A stretch of DNA of 64,000 nucleotides from Rhynchopus sp. YZ270_cl-10. Its lineage: Eukaryota; Euglenozoa; Diplonemea; Diplonemida; Diplonemidae. Shown here one piece after another: positions 21,491-34,100 of the stretch. The stretch spans positions 1,510,001 through 1,574,000 of the forward strand of contig OZ037847.1 of the NCBI GenBank assembly GCA_964035575.1. The letters run 5' to 3'. Position 1 is the stretch's first letter, and each line of letters begins with the position of its first letter. The notes under the pieces are model-generated. The model was not told where the DNA came from. It did no database searches and worked only from the letters and a program-made list of their open reading frames with translations. The position numbers and the translations under genes were made by a program.

Positions 21491-24303
21491 TTTACTTTAC
21501 ATACCCGATCCTACTATTGTTTTGTGCTTTCATCCGGATGGCTGGCATCGTACGTGGGTCAGTCGGAGGTGCATTAATAACTTCACTTTGATAGATACCT
21601 CCAATTTGTTGAATGCATAAAGGTTGAGATTCTTTTTGAGTTTAAAGTTGTGGGTACCTCACATGGTCTGATTCTGTACACCCCATCCCAATCCCAAAAA
21701 AACTGCGAGAAAACTTCTCCACGGAGAGGTGAAGTAAGAAAAGAAGGGGGGGGAAAAGAGAAGTATAGTGGAGCTCATCCTCGGGTGGCTACACTAATGC
21801 AAGCAAGGTTTTTAATGAGGAAAAGAAGGTATAATATGCTTTCTAGCCCTTAAGGCGACTTCGAGTACAAAAAAACCCACCTCTTTTTTTTGGGTGATTT
21901 TGACGATACAACAACAACAAAAAAAAAAAAGAGTTGAGGACGACTTTCCGTCAAAATCTTTGAAGTATACAGCCTTCGGGCAATATTGAGTACAGATCCT
22001 GCCTTAGCAAGGTTATTGTCGACACAGCAAAGAAGGAAAGAGAAAGAGGAAAAAAAGAAAAGAAAACAATCCACATATTATCCACACCTGCTAGCATTTT
22101 TTTTTGCGATAACGATTGTGATCAAGGTGGCTAAAGCACGAGAGGCTTAGGTCTTCTCTTTTTTTTCTTTTGTAAATCGATGTTTTTCTGTTCCTGCATT
22201 CATTGAGGTGTCGGCGCTAAAAACTTCAACCCTCTTTGTTTTTTTTGAAAAAATTGGCTCCGGTTGCAGACCCCGATGGGGGTCTTCACTATTTCCATAT
22301 TATTTGTCTTCTTTATTGCAATACGTTGGTGCACTGTATTCAAAAGACCTGCAAAACTCGTGCGATTTAAAACAAAAAAATAAGGTGAAAGGCGAATATA
22401 TCCAATTTGCCAATTCCAGCAATTTTTAAGCAGGTCTTTGAACGACAGCAACCACAGCTCTTCCAAAAAGCTCGAATTTGCACTTTCAACTTCTCTTTTT
22501 TTTTTTTTTTGTCTTGCTGTGTCTCTCAGGCACATGTAATATTTCAAAACCCCCTTTTTTTTTTGTTTATTTTCTCTTCTTCGCCCCTGTGGACGCCATG
22601 CTGTCAAATATTCTATTTATTCTTGTTTATTTTCTTTTCTTTTCGAAATGCGTTTTCTTTTCTTTGTTGGAAAATCTGGAACACAACGTTGATATGGCAA
22701 TTTAAGCTGTATGGATCAGATTGAAAAAAAAAGGGGGACATGCCTGTTCGCTCATTAGAGCGAACTATTGTCACGCTAATAAAATGCAGAATTTTTCTTC
22801 CCATCCCATCACCCCTCCCCCACTCCCGAGGCAAAAAATACCGCCTCATTTGCACAGCATTAGTAACACTCTCAAAAAAAAAAAATACAATTTCTGCGAT
22901 ATCAAAATCAAAAAAGGGTTCCCTTTTTTATTTTTTGCCAACAACGTTTCTTTGTTGTCACTCAATATTCCCACATGATTCCTTCCCCACCTCTCCCACC
23001 CCTTCCCACACCCTCTTCTACATATTCGTTCATTTCCTCCCCCGAACCGTCTCCAGTGCCTGTATCTGACGTCCGTGAAGCGCATACAGTATTTCAACTT
23101 CTCTTTTCTGTGCATGACAGGCACATCCCATCTTTCAAGTTTTTGCTTCCTTTTGATTATTTTTTTTTTGATCGGTTCCCTGTTGCCGCTGTGGCAGCAG
23201 TTTAAAAACCAAAAACAAAATTCTTTCGATCGATTCGACACTGCCCGTTGCGACTGCACTATGCCATTACTCTATTTATATCATCCGTTACATTTTCTTT
23301 TTGTGCATTTCTGACCTAAACTCCCCCCCTTTTCCCGCACGAAAAAAAAAAAAAAAAAAAAACAGTATTTTGCGATTACCAGCAATCAATGTCTTGGGGT
23401 CTGAACCCCCATTGTCCTCGATTTGCTGGATTTCCCCCATTTTTTTAGGTGCCTAGCCAATGGGGCTTAAGGTGCATCTTATTTTTTTTTTGTTGTTAAA
23501 TCTGCCCAAAAACTAAAACAACGTCGTGCAGTAAATGGCTTTTTACTGCTCTATATTTTGTGCATATTTTATGTTTTCTTTTTGTCTTGATAAGCGCTTA
23601 TGCGCTAGAGAACACGTCATTCTATTTGTTTCCATTTCCTATTTTTTTCCCACTTTATATGTGTCCTTTTTGATGATACATTCGTCTTACAATACATCAA
23701 GCCCCCTCTCTCCCTCTGCGTTCATATCATTTCCTTCTCTCAGTGCCGCTCGCGAAAAATCTGAAAAATACTGCGTAAATCGCCCAAAGAAAAATAAAAA
23801 ATGTGAAAGTTCCTCTGCCCTTGGAAACCCCCTGCAAAAAAAAAAAAAAAAAAAAAAAAAAAATGCAAAAGTGCAGGACTGAACAAGGAGCGTCGGGGGG
23901 AAAATCTTGCGAGTAAATAAACAAAACAACAAAAAAAAAAAAATACCAAGGCGGACCCAAGTAAGAAAATGTCAGGCGCCGGGCGCTTATCGTATTTTTA
24001 CTTTATTCCACCCTAAAGGAGTGGAGGGAAAAACTGTACATACTAAAACATGAGATTTAAATAAAAAAAATCCCTAACTAAACGGGGGAAAAAAATGCGT
24101 TCTAGGCAAAATAGAAAAGCCAAACCAAAAAAAAGAGAAAAAAAACAAAAACAAAAACAAAACAAGTATTCTAACCCCCTTTCGGGTGTCATTCAGTACA
24201 GAGCCCACTTCTTGGTTGGGTGATTTTGTCGATAAATAATAATTTTTTAAAATCGCGTTCCGATTCTGAAATTTATTATTTTCATTTTCCGGATACCGTA
24301 AAT

Positions 24304-24553
24304 GGAATTTTGTTGGACCGGGCAAATGTACCAAACAAAGTTCCCGATTTTCGGCCAAAAGTCCCAAGATTTGTCCGGTCAAAATTATGTCCAGTCAAAC
24401 AAAGTTCCTCATAACGGTAAGTTTTCCCAGCAAACCGGAATTTTGTTGACCGGACAAATGTACCAAACAAAATTCCCGATTTTCGGTCAAAAGTCCTAAG
24501 ATTTTGTTCGGTTCAAATTATGCCCAGTCAAACAAAATTCCATAACCGGTAAC
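24304..24553 (+). repeat. 133-bp tandem repeat, about two units
   Basis: Unit 1 begins with GGAATTTTGTTGGACCGG at 24304 and unit 2 with GGAATTTTGTTGACCGGA at 24437, a period of 133 bp. Shared words inside are CAAATGTACCAAACAAA, TTCCCGATTTTCGG and CCAGTCAAACAAA. Units differ at scattered bases. ORFs read across both units in either direction, but the composition is AT-rich and no protein is recognised. Confidence 0.85.
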
Positions 24554-25406
24554 ATCATTACGCGAGAACAAAGAACTCTATTCTAAAACAAGAACATTGC
24601 GAAAATAATAAAGAACTGCGGGACTGTCCAATTTAGCCCCCCTAAAAAAGGAAAGGAAAAATTGAAGTATTTGTCATGAAAAATCTGTATTTTTTTTTTC
24701 TTCTTCAACTTGGTACCACCCAGTGGTGCCTTTTGTATTATGGTGCTTTCCGCACACAGAGAGGATTCAGATCATCGTTACCAACTTTATTTTTAAAAAT
24801 TTAAGGTGCCCAAGCACGTTGAGGCTTAGGTTCATCTTCAAACAAACTTTTTCTCTTTTTTTGATGTGTGTGAAAAGGCACATCCTTTTTGCATATTTCC
24901 TTATACTTTGTCACAAAAAACCCCCCCCCTCGTTTATCAGACGAAAGGCAACGCCACACAATTCCAGTTCTTTTTTTTTTTATTCTTCCGTCTTGCATAG
25001 GTTACGGACACGCGTTCGTGTTTTTGAGGGCGTTTTCGAACGCGCGTTTTTTTTCACCTCGTTTTTTTTTTCTAGCACGCGTTTGGTTTTTGTTTTTTTG
25101 TTTTTTTTTTGCTTTTTTGAAAACGCGCGTTTGTATCCTATGTTTATTTTTCCCCGAAAAAACGAAGAAAAAAAGAATTCCGGGAAACCGGACTGTCTCT
25201 TAGACAGAAAACTAAAGATTAACGATAAGGAAAACTAGGAGCTTTTTGCTCAATCAAAAAAAAAAAAAAAACAAAAAAAAAAACTAAAGTAGCAAATGCG
25301 ATTTCCCAACAATTTATGAAGAGATGAGAGGGACTCTCTCTCTCTTCCTCTTCACATACAAAAAACATTTTCAAACACCCTTTGGTCGGCAATTGCACTG
25401 TCAACC

Positions 25407-25454
<48 letters not shown>

Positions 25455-27710
25455 CTTGCTCTATTGTCTTCAAGATTTATTGCATTTTTTTTTTATTTTT
25501 CGATCCACTCCCTTTCATTTAGGTCCTGTGCACATCCAAGTATGATCTGATTTGATTATTCATCTCGGGTGGAGCTAAGTACGAATGTTGGGGTCAGGCT
25601 TGTATTTCCTTTTTTTTTCTTCTTTCCCCCCCCCCCCCCCCTTTTCATTATTCCTTACTGTAGGTCTCTGTTGTTCTCTTTGCACAGCATTTTTTTTATT
25701 GCTTTTTTTTCCCCTTGTTTATTCCCATATCTATCTTTGGAAAAGAACCCCTTTTTACTATTGCTGCACATTGGATAAAAGCGACTGTCTTTCTTTTTGC
25801 TTTTCCTCAAGCATAACAGCGTTGGAGGTTAAAGAAAAGACAGCGGCTATAAAAAAAAAAAAAAAATAATATAATGACGGAGGGAACTGTCCCTCTTCCC
25901 CTTTATTTTTTCCCTTTTTTTTTTTCTCTCGAGGAGTATAATTCCAAGGATTTTCTCCTCCCCTCCCCCTTATTCCCTTTGACCCGCGAACATTGGTTCC
26001 CCTGAGGGCCTTTTGTCATTTGTCATCCACACACATCACAGAGTTTTGATCGCAAGGATAAGTCCTTCCCCAAAAGACTTCTCGCTTTGCTTTTTCGAGC
26101 TCGAAAAAAAAAAAAAAAAAAAGCACACCCTTTTTTTTTTTTTTCACATATCCACACCACAGTTTCAGAACCACAGTCAAACGAAAACCATCCCAACCCT
26201 TGATACCCAGTGGTAAATCCACTACATTCGATAAAGCAACTAAAATAAATCACTTTGTTATGTATACGTTCGAGTGGGTTGAAACCACTGTATTTGCCCC
26301 GGTATTTTCAATGGAATACCTCACGATTCGTTGACCACGACAAAGCTATCCAGAATAATATAAAAAGAATAAGAGAAGAAAGTTCATCCTCGGGTGTCCA
26401 CACGGAATACCCAAGTTTTCAAAAACATTTTCCAGCGTAAGGCTGACCTCTCCCCCTTTCCTTTTGTGTCTTAGATTTTGTGCGATTGCATTGAAAAGCT
26501 TGTTTTTTCTTTGCCAATAATGACACAAAAAAAAAAAAACTTTTATAGCGGTTTTTACGAAGTGCAACTACCATACTGCTTTCGGAAATCGGTCAACGAC
26601 CTGTCAATATCGACCCCTCCCGGAGCACCATACCTTTTAAAAAAAGGTGTCGAAACTACAAAAGAAAATGAAATGATATGGTCGCGCTGTAGGGGTGATA
26701 CCATCCTAGGAGTCAGAAAACAAATTTTTTCAAAAATGCCCCACTTTCTTAGCACCCTCTATACCTTCTTTTGTAAAAAAAGGAATGTATACGAAATAAA
26801 AAATGCCCTATTTCCATTTAATACAACATTCTTAGCCATATGAATGCTGAAACGACTGACGGCGCATGCCGTGCTAACTTTGTTTACTTTTCTTTTGTTT
26901 CTGTTTCGTTATAATCAGGGTTCATTTTACAAATACCCAAGATCCATCAGAGTAGCTTTCTTAGTCTCGAATTTTGTTATCTCATAAAAATACATTTTCT
27001 ATGCGAAAGTAGATTTAAATCGTATCTCTGCATGTCGTCGTATCTTATTCTTTTATCTTTTTTTTAAATTATTTCTGTCTTTTCCACGACATAGTTTACA
27101 ATGTTAACTTATTTTTTGTATTTGCTGTTTCTCTGTAGATAAATGCGAACGAAATGCATATTCATCGTTTTATAATTTCTCTTGTTCTTCTATTATTTCG
27201 ATGCATGGCTCTCGCCGGGGGGTGATCGGGTTTTAAATCACCCAAAAAAAAAAAAATATTAAAAAAAAGAGGGGTGATCCGGGTTTCGGATCACCCCTCT
27301 AAAAAAAAAAAAAAAAAAAATCCCAGGGTTGAACCCAGGGAAGTTCCTAAGTGGGACCGAGAACATGAAATTCTGGATTTTAGTTTTTTTTTCCTTTTTT
27401 TTTTTTCCTTTTTTCCTTAGGGGGCTTTCTTGTGGTTTCTGGTGGGTTTCACTGTAGGTGACACACCACCAGTGTGGTGAAATGGTCGAAACTCTCAAAA
27501 GCAAGAGTTTTCAGGGGGCAAGAAAAAAAAAATTGACACCAAAATCCTGCACCATCCAGGGCTGTACCCCCAATTTTTTTTTGCCTGCGGCGCCATTTTT
27601 CATTTTTTGCTCTGCAAAAAAGGGTTCGTTGGAAGCTAGATTTTTACACCGTACCCAAAAATTTTTGCCTGCGGCGCCATTTATATTATTTTTTGCTCCG
27701 CAAAAAGAGA

Positions 27711-27776
27711 AGTGCAAACGCCTCACCATTCATCGGCGGAAGCACTGGCTCCACGGGTTATCGAACCCCAGAGAGC
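27711..27776 (-). repeat. Reversed R2 copy inside the hAT element
   Basis: Read on the minus strand this gives GGGGTTCGATAACCCGTGGA, GTCAGTGC-like and GAGGCGTTTGCACTTCTC, matching R2 including its B-box-like word. It is the only minus-strand R2 copy I found, and it sits inside a DNA transposon, which would explain the orientation. Confidence 0.7.
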
Positions 27777-28381
27777 ACTTCATTGGCATGCACACGGTTG
27801 CCACGAGGGAGCGTATGCCGGTACAAAATCACTGCCCCATCCAAATAATATTCCCAACGTCTTTGGGGATCCCCTTGCATTTTGCAGCCAAAATGCAACT
27901 AGACCAAAGCTGCAAAAAGTTCCGCGCGCGTGTAGCGCGCCCGGGTTTGGGACCCCTTTTTGAATTTCGAGGGGCGGTTAAAGTGGCCCAGAATCACAGT
28001 TCTGACACTCATTTAGCATTGTGAGCAACGCACTAGTGGTCGTAACCAAAATTTATATCAATCAAGAACTTGTCCATTTTCTCGAAATGACCCCACTACA
28101 GTGAGGGTAGAGCTCGGAAAGCCCGAAAAAGGGCAAAAAACCCCACCCAAAAAAAAGGAAAAAAACGGGAACATAAATCCAGAATTTTGCTGTTTTTTCC
28201 GAGAACAAGGGGCAACCCTGGTTGAACCACGGGAGTACCATGGGGAACTGGGTTGCTGACCGCATCATCCAGACTGTACCTCAATTTTTTTTTGCCTGCG
28301 GCGCCATTTTTCCTTTTTTGCTCCGCAAAAAAGGTTTCGTTGAGTGAGTATGCGATGTAAAAGCTAGCTTTTTACACCGTA

Positions 28382-29747
28382 CACCATGGACTCGTAATGA
28401 CATTACGTGACGAGGGACGAGGGAAATTACGTGGGAAATTACGCGCGCAATGACGTCGTCACGACGCGGGCACCCCCTCGTAATGACGACGTCATGACGT
28501 GGGGTTTCCCTCGTCACGACGACGGCATTACGACGTCATGACGAGGGGGTGCCCTCGTAATTACGAGGGCACCCCTCGTAATTACGAGGGGTGCTCCCGT
28601 GGTCATTGTCTGGCTATTGCCTCCCAGGGAAAGGGACTCTCGAATTTTTTTTTTTTGGCCCCTATATACACCATGGACTCGTAATGACATTACGCGCGTC
28701 ATGACGAGGTAATTACGAGTGCCTTGACGAGGGCACCCCCTCGTAATTACGAGGGGGTGCCCTCGTCATGACGAGGTAATTACGAGGGCACCCCCTCGTA
28801 ATTACCACGTCACGACGTCGTCATGACGTGGGCACCCACGACAAGGCGATTTTTGACCAATACAAAAAAAAATTTTTTTTTCAAAAATCGGGCGTGGTAG
28901 GTCATAAAGTGGCCCAAAAAATCCAAAGAAAACCTCAGATTGACCAAATGGTGAAAAAAATTGTCAAGTCAAATTTCAGCCAAAATACGGCCATTAGACC
29001 CCCACAGATGCTTAAAAGTGCCAAATTTTGCTTTTAATGGCCTCAAATCGTCGAAATTAGCCCTATATAGGGGCCAAAAAAAAAAAATTCGAGAGTCCCT
29101 TTCCCTGGGAGGCAATAGCCAGACAATGACCACGGGAGCACCCCTCGTAATTACGAGGGGTGCCCTCGTAATTACGAGGGCACCCCCTCGTCATGACGTC
29201 GTAATGCCGTCGTCGTGACGAGGGAAACCCCACGTCATGACGTCGTCATTACGAGGGGGTGCCCGCGTCGTGACGACGTCATTGCGCGCGTAATTTCCCA
29301 CGTAATTTCCCTCGTCCCTCGTCACGTAATGTCATTACGAGTCCATGGTGTAGGGCTAATTTCGACGATTTGAGGCCATTAAAAGCAAAATTTGGCACTT
29401 TTAAGCATCTGTGGGGGTCTAATGGCCGTATTTTGGCTGAAATTTGACTTGACAATTTTTTTCACCATTTGGTCAATCTGAGGTTTTCTTTGGATTTTTT
29501 GGGCCACTTTATGACCTACCACGCCCGATTTTTGAAAAAAAAATTTTTTTTTGTATTGGTCAAAAATCGCCTTGTCGTGGGTGCCCACGTCATGACGACG
29601 TCGTGACGTGGTAATTACGAGGGGGTGCCCTCGTAATTACCTCGTCATGACGAGGGCACCCCCTCGTAATTACGAGGGGGTGCCCTCGTCAAGGCACTCG
29701 TAATTACCTCGTCATGACGCGCGTAATGTCATTACGAGTCCATGGTG
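28382..29747 (-). mobile_element. TA-inserting element, outer copy, interrupted by its own sibling
   Basis: The outer copy is 28382-28668 plus 29353-29747 (682 bp when joined), flanked by TA at 28380-28381 and 29748-29749. Both ends begin CACCATGGACTCGTAATG. A TA target duplication with terminal inverted repeats fits the Tc1/mariner type. The body is built of short palindromes such as CCTCGTAATTACGAGG and CTCGTCATGACGAG, next to an AT-rich core. It is interrupted at an internal CTATATAG by the inner copy. No transposase is encoded; a 69-codon open frame in the AT-rich core is of low complexity. Confidence 0.88.
28669..29350 (+). mobile_element. TA-inserting element, inner copy
   Basis: A 682-bp element with at least 26 bp of matching terminal inverted repeat, flanked by TA (28667-28668 and 29351-29352). 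By eye it is identical to the outer copy but in the opposite orientation, down to a 12-nt homopolymer in both. It is inserted at an internal TA of the outer copy. The result is the arrangement A-B-A'-B', where primes mark reverse complements. Near identity implies a recent event. Confidence 0.88.
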
Positions 29748-30427
29748 TACCTTATTTTTTTTTTTCGCCTGCGGCGCCATTTTGTATTATTTTTTTTTGC
29801 TCCGCAAAAAAAGAGCACATACATACAGTTCCCTATGTTCCCAATGTCCCTGGTCAGCAGTGCTGAAAAATTTTTTGGGCATAAAAACAAGCTGACCCCA
29901 AACGAGGGGAGAAAGCGCCTCGCCTCCCTGCACTGGCAGGGAGTCGCGCGCGCGAAGCGCGCGCGCGACCGCTTTTACGGGGGGAAAGCTCGGGGACCCC
30001 AAATCACCCCCCATTTTGGCCAAAAGGGGTGATTGGCGAGAGCCCTGTTTCGATGACGTAAAAAAAAAAAAAAAAAAAGTGGAGCTTTTGCACAGGTGTT
30101 AACTACACTATTCTAACAATCTATCAAAAAAAAAAAAGAAAAAAATATGCCACTTTCCTGACCCGATACGTGCTTCTCAATATCTATCTCAAACCCCACA
30201 ACCCCTCCCCAGCCAGCCTGCCACCCTCTCCAGCCATCTTCCGGACAAAAAAAAAAGCAAAAAAGAGAGAAAAAACTATGTCACTATTAATGACGCACCC
30301 TTTGAGCTATTGAAAAAGCAAATTATCTTGCATAAAAAAAAAATAGACAATTTTCACTTGCCCTGCATTTTTCAGCGAAAAAAAAGCGGCCTATTCGTTC
30401 GCATATGATTTACGGTGAACTTTTATT

Positions 30428-30475
30428 AGATGTGCGTGCACAAGAGGCACATTCATCTTTCAAAGTTTTTCCTTA
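30428..30475 (+). repeat. Dispersed repeat R3 (representative copy)
   Basis: The pattern is GATGTGTGTACAC or GATGTGCGTGCAC, then GAGAGGCACATTCATCTTTC, then AAGTTTTTT. Other copies: about 3829, 31848, 39818, 41348, 49613, 51306 and 57228. All are plus-strand. The tail (CATCTT, then A/T and a T-run) resembles that of R1, so R1 and R3 may share an origin. Confidence 0.6.
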
Positions 30476-31007
30476 TTTACAACCCTTGATTAGGGTCTAT
30501 AAATAGGTTTTCCATGATATGTCACACTAGCATAATGGAAGTTGCGTCTTTTTTTGCACATGAGATACTTTTTTCCCCCTCCTTCTGTGAGCAACTCCCA
30601 AATGTGCAAAAACAAAAAAGCGATGAAGACAGTTTTTTTTTTTTTTTTTGCACTGTGTTTCACTCTTTTTCCCCTCTCATAAGAAACCAACAGACGACGT
30701 CTTTTTTTTGCGCTGCATCTTGCCATAGACAATATTTTTTCTTTTTTGCAATTTGATTTTAAAAGGAAATGAGCAGGAATGGCCTCATGTTCCCTTAGTG
30801 TGTAGTGGTGTCGAAGCCCCCCCCTGGCAGCCACCCAATATTCTTTTGCTAATTGTTTTAACCGGCAAAGAGAGAATATCTGTCCCAGCCCACGCCCCCC
30901 CATGTGTTCTTTGTGTTTAAGACAGAATTTTTCGCGTTCTCTTCCCCCTTCCCATTGGGGGTTTTTTTTTATTCAAACCATTGCAATAAGCTGACCGTTT
31001 TTTTATA

Positions 31008-31100
31008 TTCTTACGAAGCTTGCTTTAAAAGGAAAAATAGTACCGGGTACGGTCGCCAATCATCCCTCAAATAGGAGGATTTGTGCAATCAACGAAAAAA
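31008..31100 (+). repeat. Repeat R8, copy 2 of 2
   Basis: Matches 21393-21490 in the same orientation with a few indels (see copy 1). Confidence 0.8.
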
Positions 31101-34100
31101 AAAAATTTAACTCAATGCGACTAGAACCAGATATTCATCAACAAAGAATGCCCACACCCCCTTCCCTTCCTCATAATCCTTACTCGATCAATTTTTTTTT
31201 TTGATAAAAAGTCAGACCAGAGCTCCGAATAAATTCTCTGTCACACCCGACTGAGGTGTGTGCCGTCTGCTCAATACTAGCCCTCCCCCTTTTGGGTGAC
31301 AATTTGCGAGGACCTAAACTTTGTTTCTTTTTGAAGATTTTTTTTTTGTCCGATAAAAAGGAGTGCGGTGAACGTTTGATCCCATCTTTTTTTTTTTTCT
31401 TCATAGTTTGAACCAAGCATGAGATGCTTTGGTTCAACTGAGGAACTCCCTTTTTTTTTTATCGCAAAAAAAATAAAAAATAATAATGGCTTGCCATTTA
31501 GTTGTGGCATTTTTCGAGAGTGTTTATTCAGGGACAACGTCACTCGCTTCTTTTTATTAGGTCTAGTGTGCCTTGTGTCGGCCTCGAGATTGATGTGGAA
31601 AAAAGAAGAACAAAGACAAACACCAAAAAGAAGAAAAAAAAGGTGCACCTAGGCAAGCCCCATATGGGTCAGTCTAACGTCCGTAGAGACGTTTGCAGTA
31701 TCCGAAATCGCTTTTTTTTTAATTTTTGCCGTAGGGGGGATAAGAGGTTCTGCGTGCTTGTCAATTTTTCAAAATAAAAATTGCGCAAGATGTGGACCCC
31801 TATCTAACCCGTGTGATACTTTAAGGGTTTTTTTTTTTAGTATCATTTAGATGTGTGTACGCGGTGAGAGGTATACCTGTCTTTCAGGTTTTTTTTTTGA
31901 TTTTTTTTTGGTTATGTTTTAGTGTTAAATCTCTCAACAACGTCAAGTTTGCAAGGCGTGCAGGTGGAAACATGTTGGGGGGGAGGAGAGAGAGGGGGCT
32001 ACGCGCTCATGAATAAACCAAAGAAATCTAATCAGACTAAGTACTTAGCGCTTAGGGGTCATCTCTCTTTTATTTTCTTTTTTTTTTCAAAATAACAAGC
32101 TCCCACTCCGTGTTTTTGCTTTTTTTTTTTTGTACGTCTCCACTGAGCTCTGGTCTTCTTGAGACCCTTCCCCTCACAGCAGCCCCCCCCTTTTCCCTAC
32201 GCCCTCCTTTCCCTCACACGTTGTGTTTTCATTCCGTACCGTCCGTAAGCCATTTAGGTTTCTTTTTCACATCTTCCGTTGAAGAAGGGTTATGCTGTCA
32301 TCCGCATGGCTGGTGTCGCAGGTCAGTCAGAGGTGTGCCTGCATTGCAATCCCATTTTTTTTTTGATATTGATTGTGATCAAGGTGGCCAAGCACAAAGA
32401 CAGAACAACGATTTTCAGGATCGAGTGTTATGTGTGCAATGTACGCAGCATAGCTATAACCCCTTTTTGTGTTTTTTTCCCCCCGCTATTTGGAACCTAT
32501 CCCCCCTACCTTAACCCATGCGTTATGTACATCGTGCGAGAAAAAAAAAATTGTCTGCAATATCAAAAGGGGAGTTCACATGCTGATATAGGGGGTACCT
32601 TGGAATAATTTTTTTTTGAGGACAGACCCCTGAAGTAATGTTTTTTTTAAATTCCACTGTGGGTTTTGAGGCAACTGTTGGCAAGACGTAGGCTCATCCT
32701 ATACTGGAAAATCTCCCCCCCCCCTGTTGAGTGGAAAACACTATTGGTAGTGGGCACCAACAAGGGGGAGGGAGGGGAGGGAATATTATTTTTTCGCCCT
32801 ACAAAAACATTCCCTTTTTTTTTTTTTGTGTGTGTCATTTGCCTCCCTTTTTGTTGTTGTGGTATAGTTTGCTTTACCCCCCCACCTTTGGCACAACCTG
32901 CTGATATTCGTTATCCGATTGCTGTTTAATTAAAAGAAGTGTGCAAAAAGGACAATAATATATTTGCACTTTCCCCCCCAAAAAAAGCCTTATCTGATCT
33001 GACAAAGATAACAGAAAAAATGGGGTGGGAGAAAAAATAAAATAAATGTGGACAACAAAATTTGCCCCGTTTGTGAACTTATCAGAATAACGCATTTTTT
33101 TAAAAAAATATATACACACAGTCAGCAGCCGATTCCTCTTCCCCCCATGCCCCTCGATCGGATCCCAGACCCCTCCTTTTTATGGTAAATCAGTGTGGGG
33201 GTACTTTAGTTTTTTTTGTTTTGTTTTTGATAGGTGACAAAGGCAGAGGCTTGGGTTAATCTTAGCTTTTTCTTTCGCTTTTCAAAATAAAATATTTGGT
33301 AGTTTTTTTTCTCTGGGTTGAGGATGATCGACATCGCTAGCCCTTTTTTTTTTTCTTCTTTTTTTTTTTTGTATTTTCCTTTAGCTTTCTTCGCTCAGTA
33401 GTACTTCAAATGATAGTTCAAGAAAATGTCACCCAGGGTCACTTTTGCATAAAGCACTATACCCTCCTACGCAGTAGGTAATCGAGAGAAAGAAAAAAAA
33501 ACCCCCCCACACACACCGCTCGTAGATTGCGTCCTGAAGAGCCCGTGCAGGCCATTCACTTAGCATTGTTCACTGATCGCGTCCTGTTGTTTCCCCCCCT
33601 CTTGACGGTGTCAAAGCAGCGCTACCTTGTTTACTTTTTTTTTTTGTGAACAAATGTCATTGTACCACGCGAGATATTCATCTGTTCAACAAAAAAATAC
33701 CCCCATCCCCCCTAGTTTTGTTGTGCGAATGAAAGGAGTAGGTTACGCGAATCTGTGTGGAGTGTACCTTATTTTCCTTACAATCCCCCCCTAATCCCCC
33801 CCCACGGCCTAGCATGAGCAATGACAAGGAGGGGGGTATGGCGTATGGCTAGTTAAGGGGGGGTGTCATTATTTATGTCTTGACACCCCGGGAAGCACCA
33901 CTTGTCTTGTCATTGTAACTTAACTAGTGCGCTTTGTCATATGATTAGTTTATGGGTGGTCAACTAGGTCGTGGTGGACCCCCACCTCTCATATCAGGTA
34001 CTCCCCCCGCCCCGGTGATGAAATCAAAAGTGCTAAAGTGCTAAAGAGGCGGCTTCCTGGTCTGAAGTTAGCGATCCCAAGCTAAATGGACGTGGTTTTT

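Larger units (their letters stand above)
21381..27203. other. Gene-free repeat-rich region
   Basis: No coding region is supported. The stretch contains R8 (21393-21490), R10 (about 21530-21580), R4 (21850, 21985, 24190), R1 (22106, 23446, 24800), R6 (26580), a 133-bp tandem repeat (24304-24553), a T-run of about 41 (25411-25451) and a C-run near 25628-25643. The ORF at 24723-25238 passes through T-runs and CGCG-containing repeats and matches nothing I recognise. Confidence 0.7.
27204..30047. mobile_element. Non-autonomous hAT-type element carrying nested insertions
   Basis: The ends are CATGGCTCTCGCC and, reversed, CAGGGCTCTCGCC. They are flanked by a perfect 8-bp duplication TTTCGATG (27196-27203 and 30048-30055). 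An 8-bp duplication with CAGGG-type ends is the hAT signature. Sub-terminal palindromes include GGGTGATC...GATCACCC words on the left and a GTCGCGCGCGCG hairpin near 29942-29968. Four copies of a GCCTGCGGCGCC word, each followed by a TTTTTTGCTCCGCAAAAAA-like hairpin, lie at about 27583, 27664, 28291 and 29768. No transposase is seen. About 1.48 kb is native; the rest is the TA element at 28382-29747. A reversed R2 repeat (27711-27776) is embedded. Confidence 0.85.

Noticed and set aside
24723-25238. 171-codon open frame
   Set aside because: Mostly phenylalanine from T-runs and repeat DNA; no support.
28828-29588. A 69-residue open frame present identically on both strands
   Set aside because: Identity is explained by two inverted copies of the same TA element; the peptide is low-complexity and AT-driven.
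28382-29747. Simple long hairpin or assembly foldback
   Set aside because: The order is A-B-A'-B', not A-B-B'-A', and each junction carries a TA duplication, which fits nested insertion.
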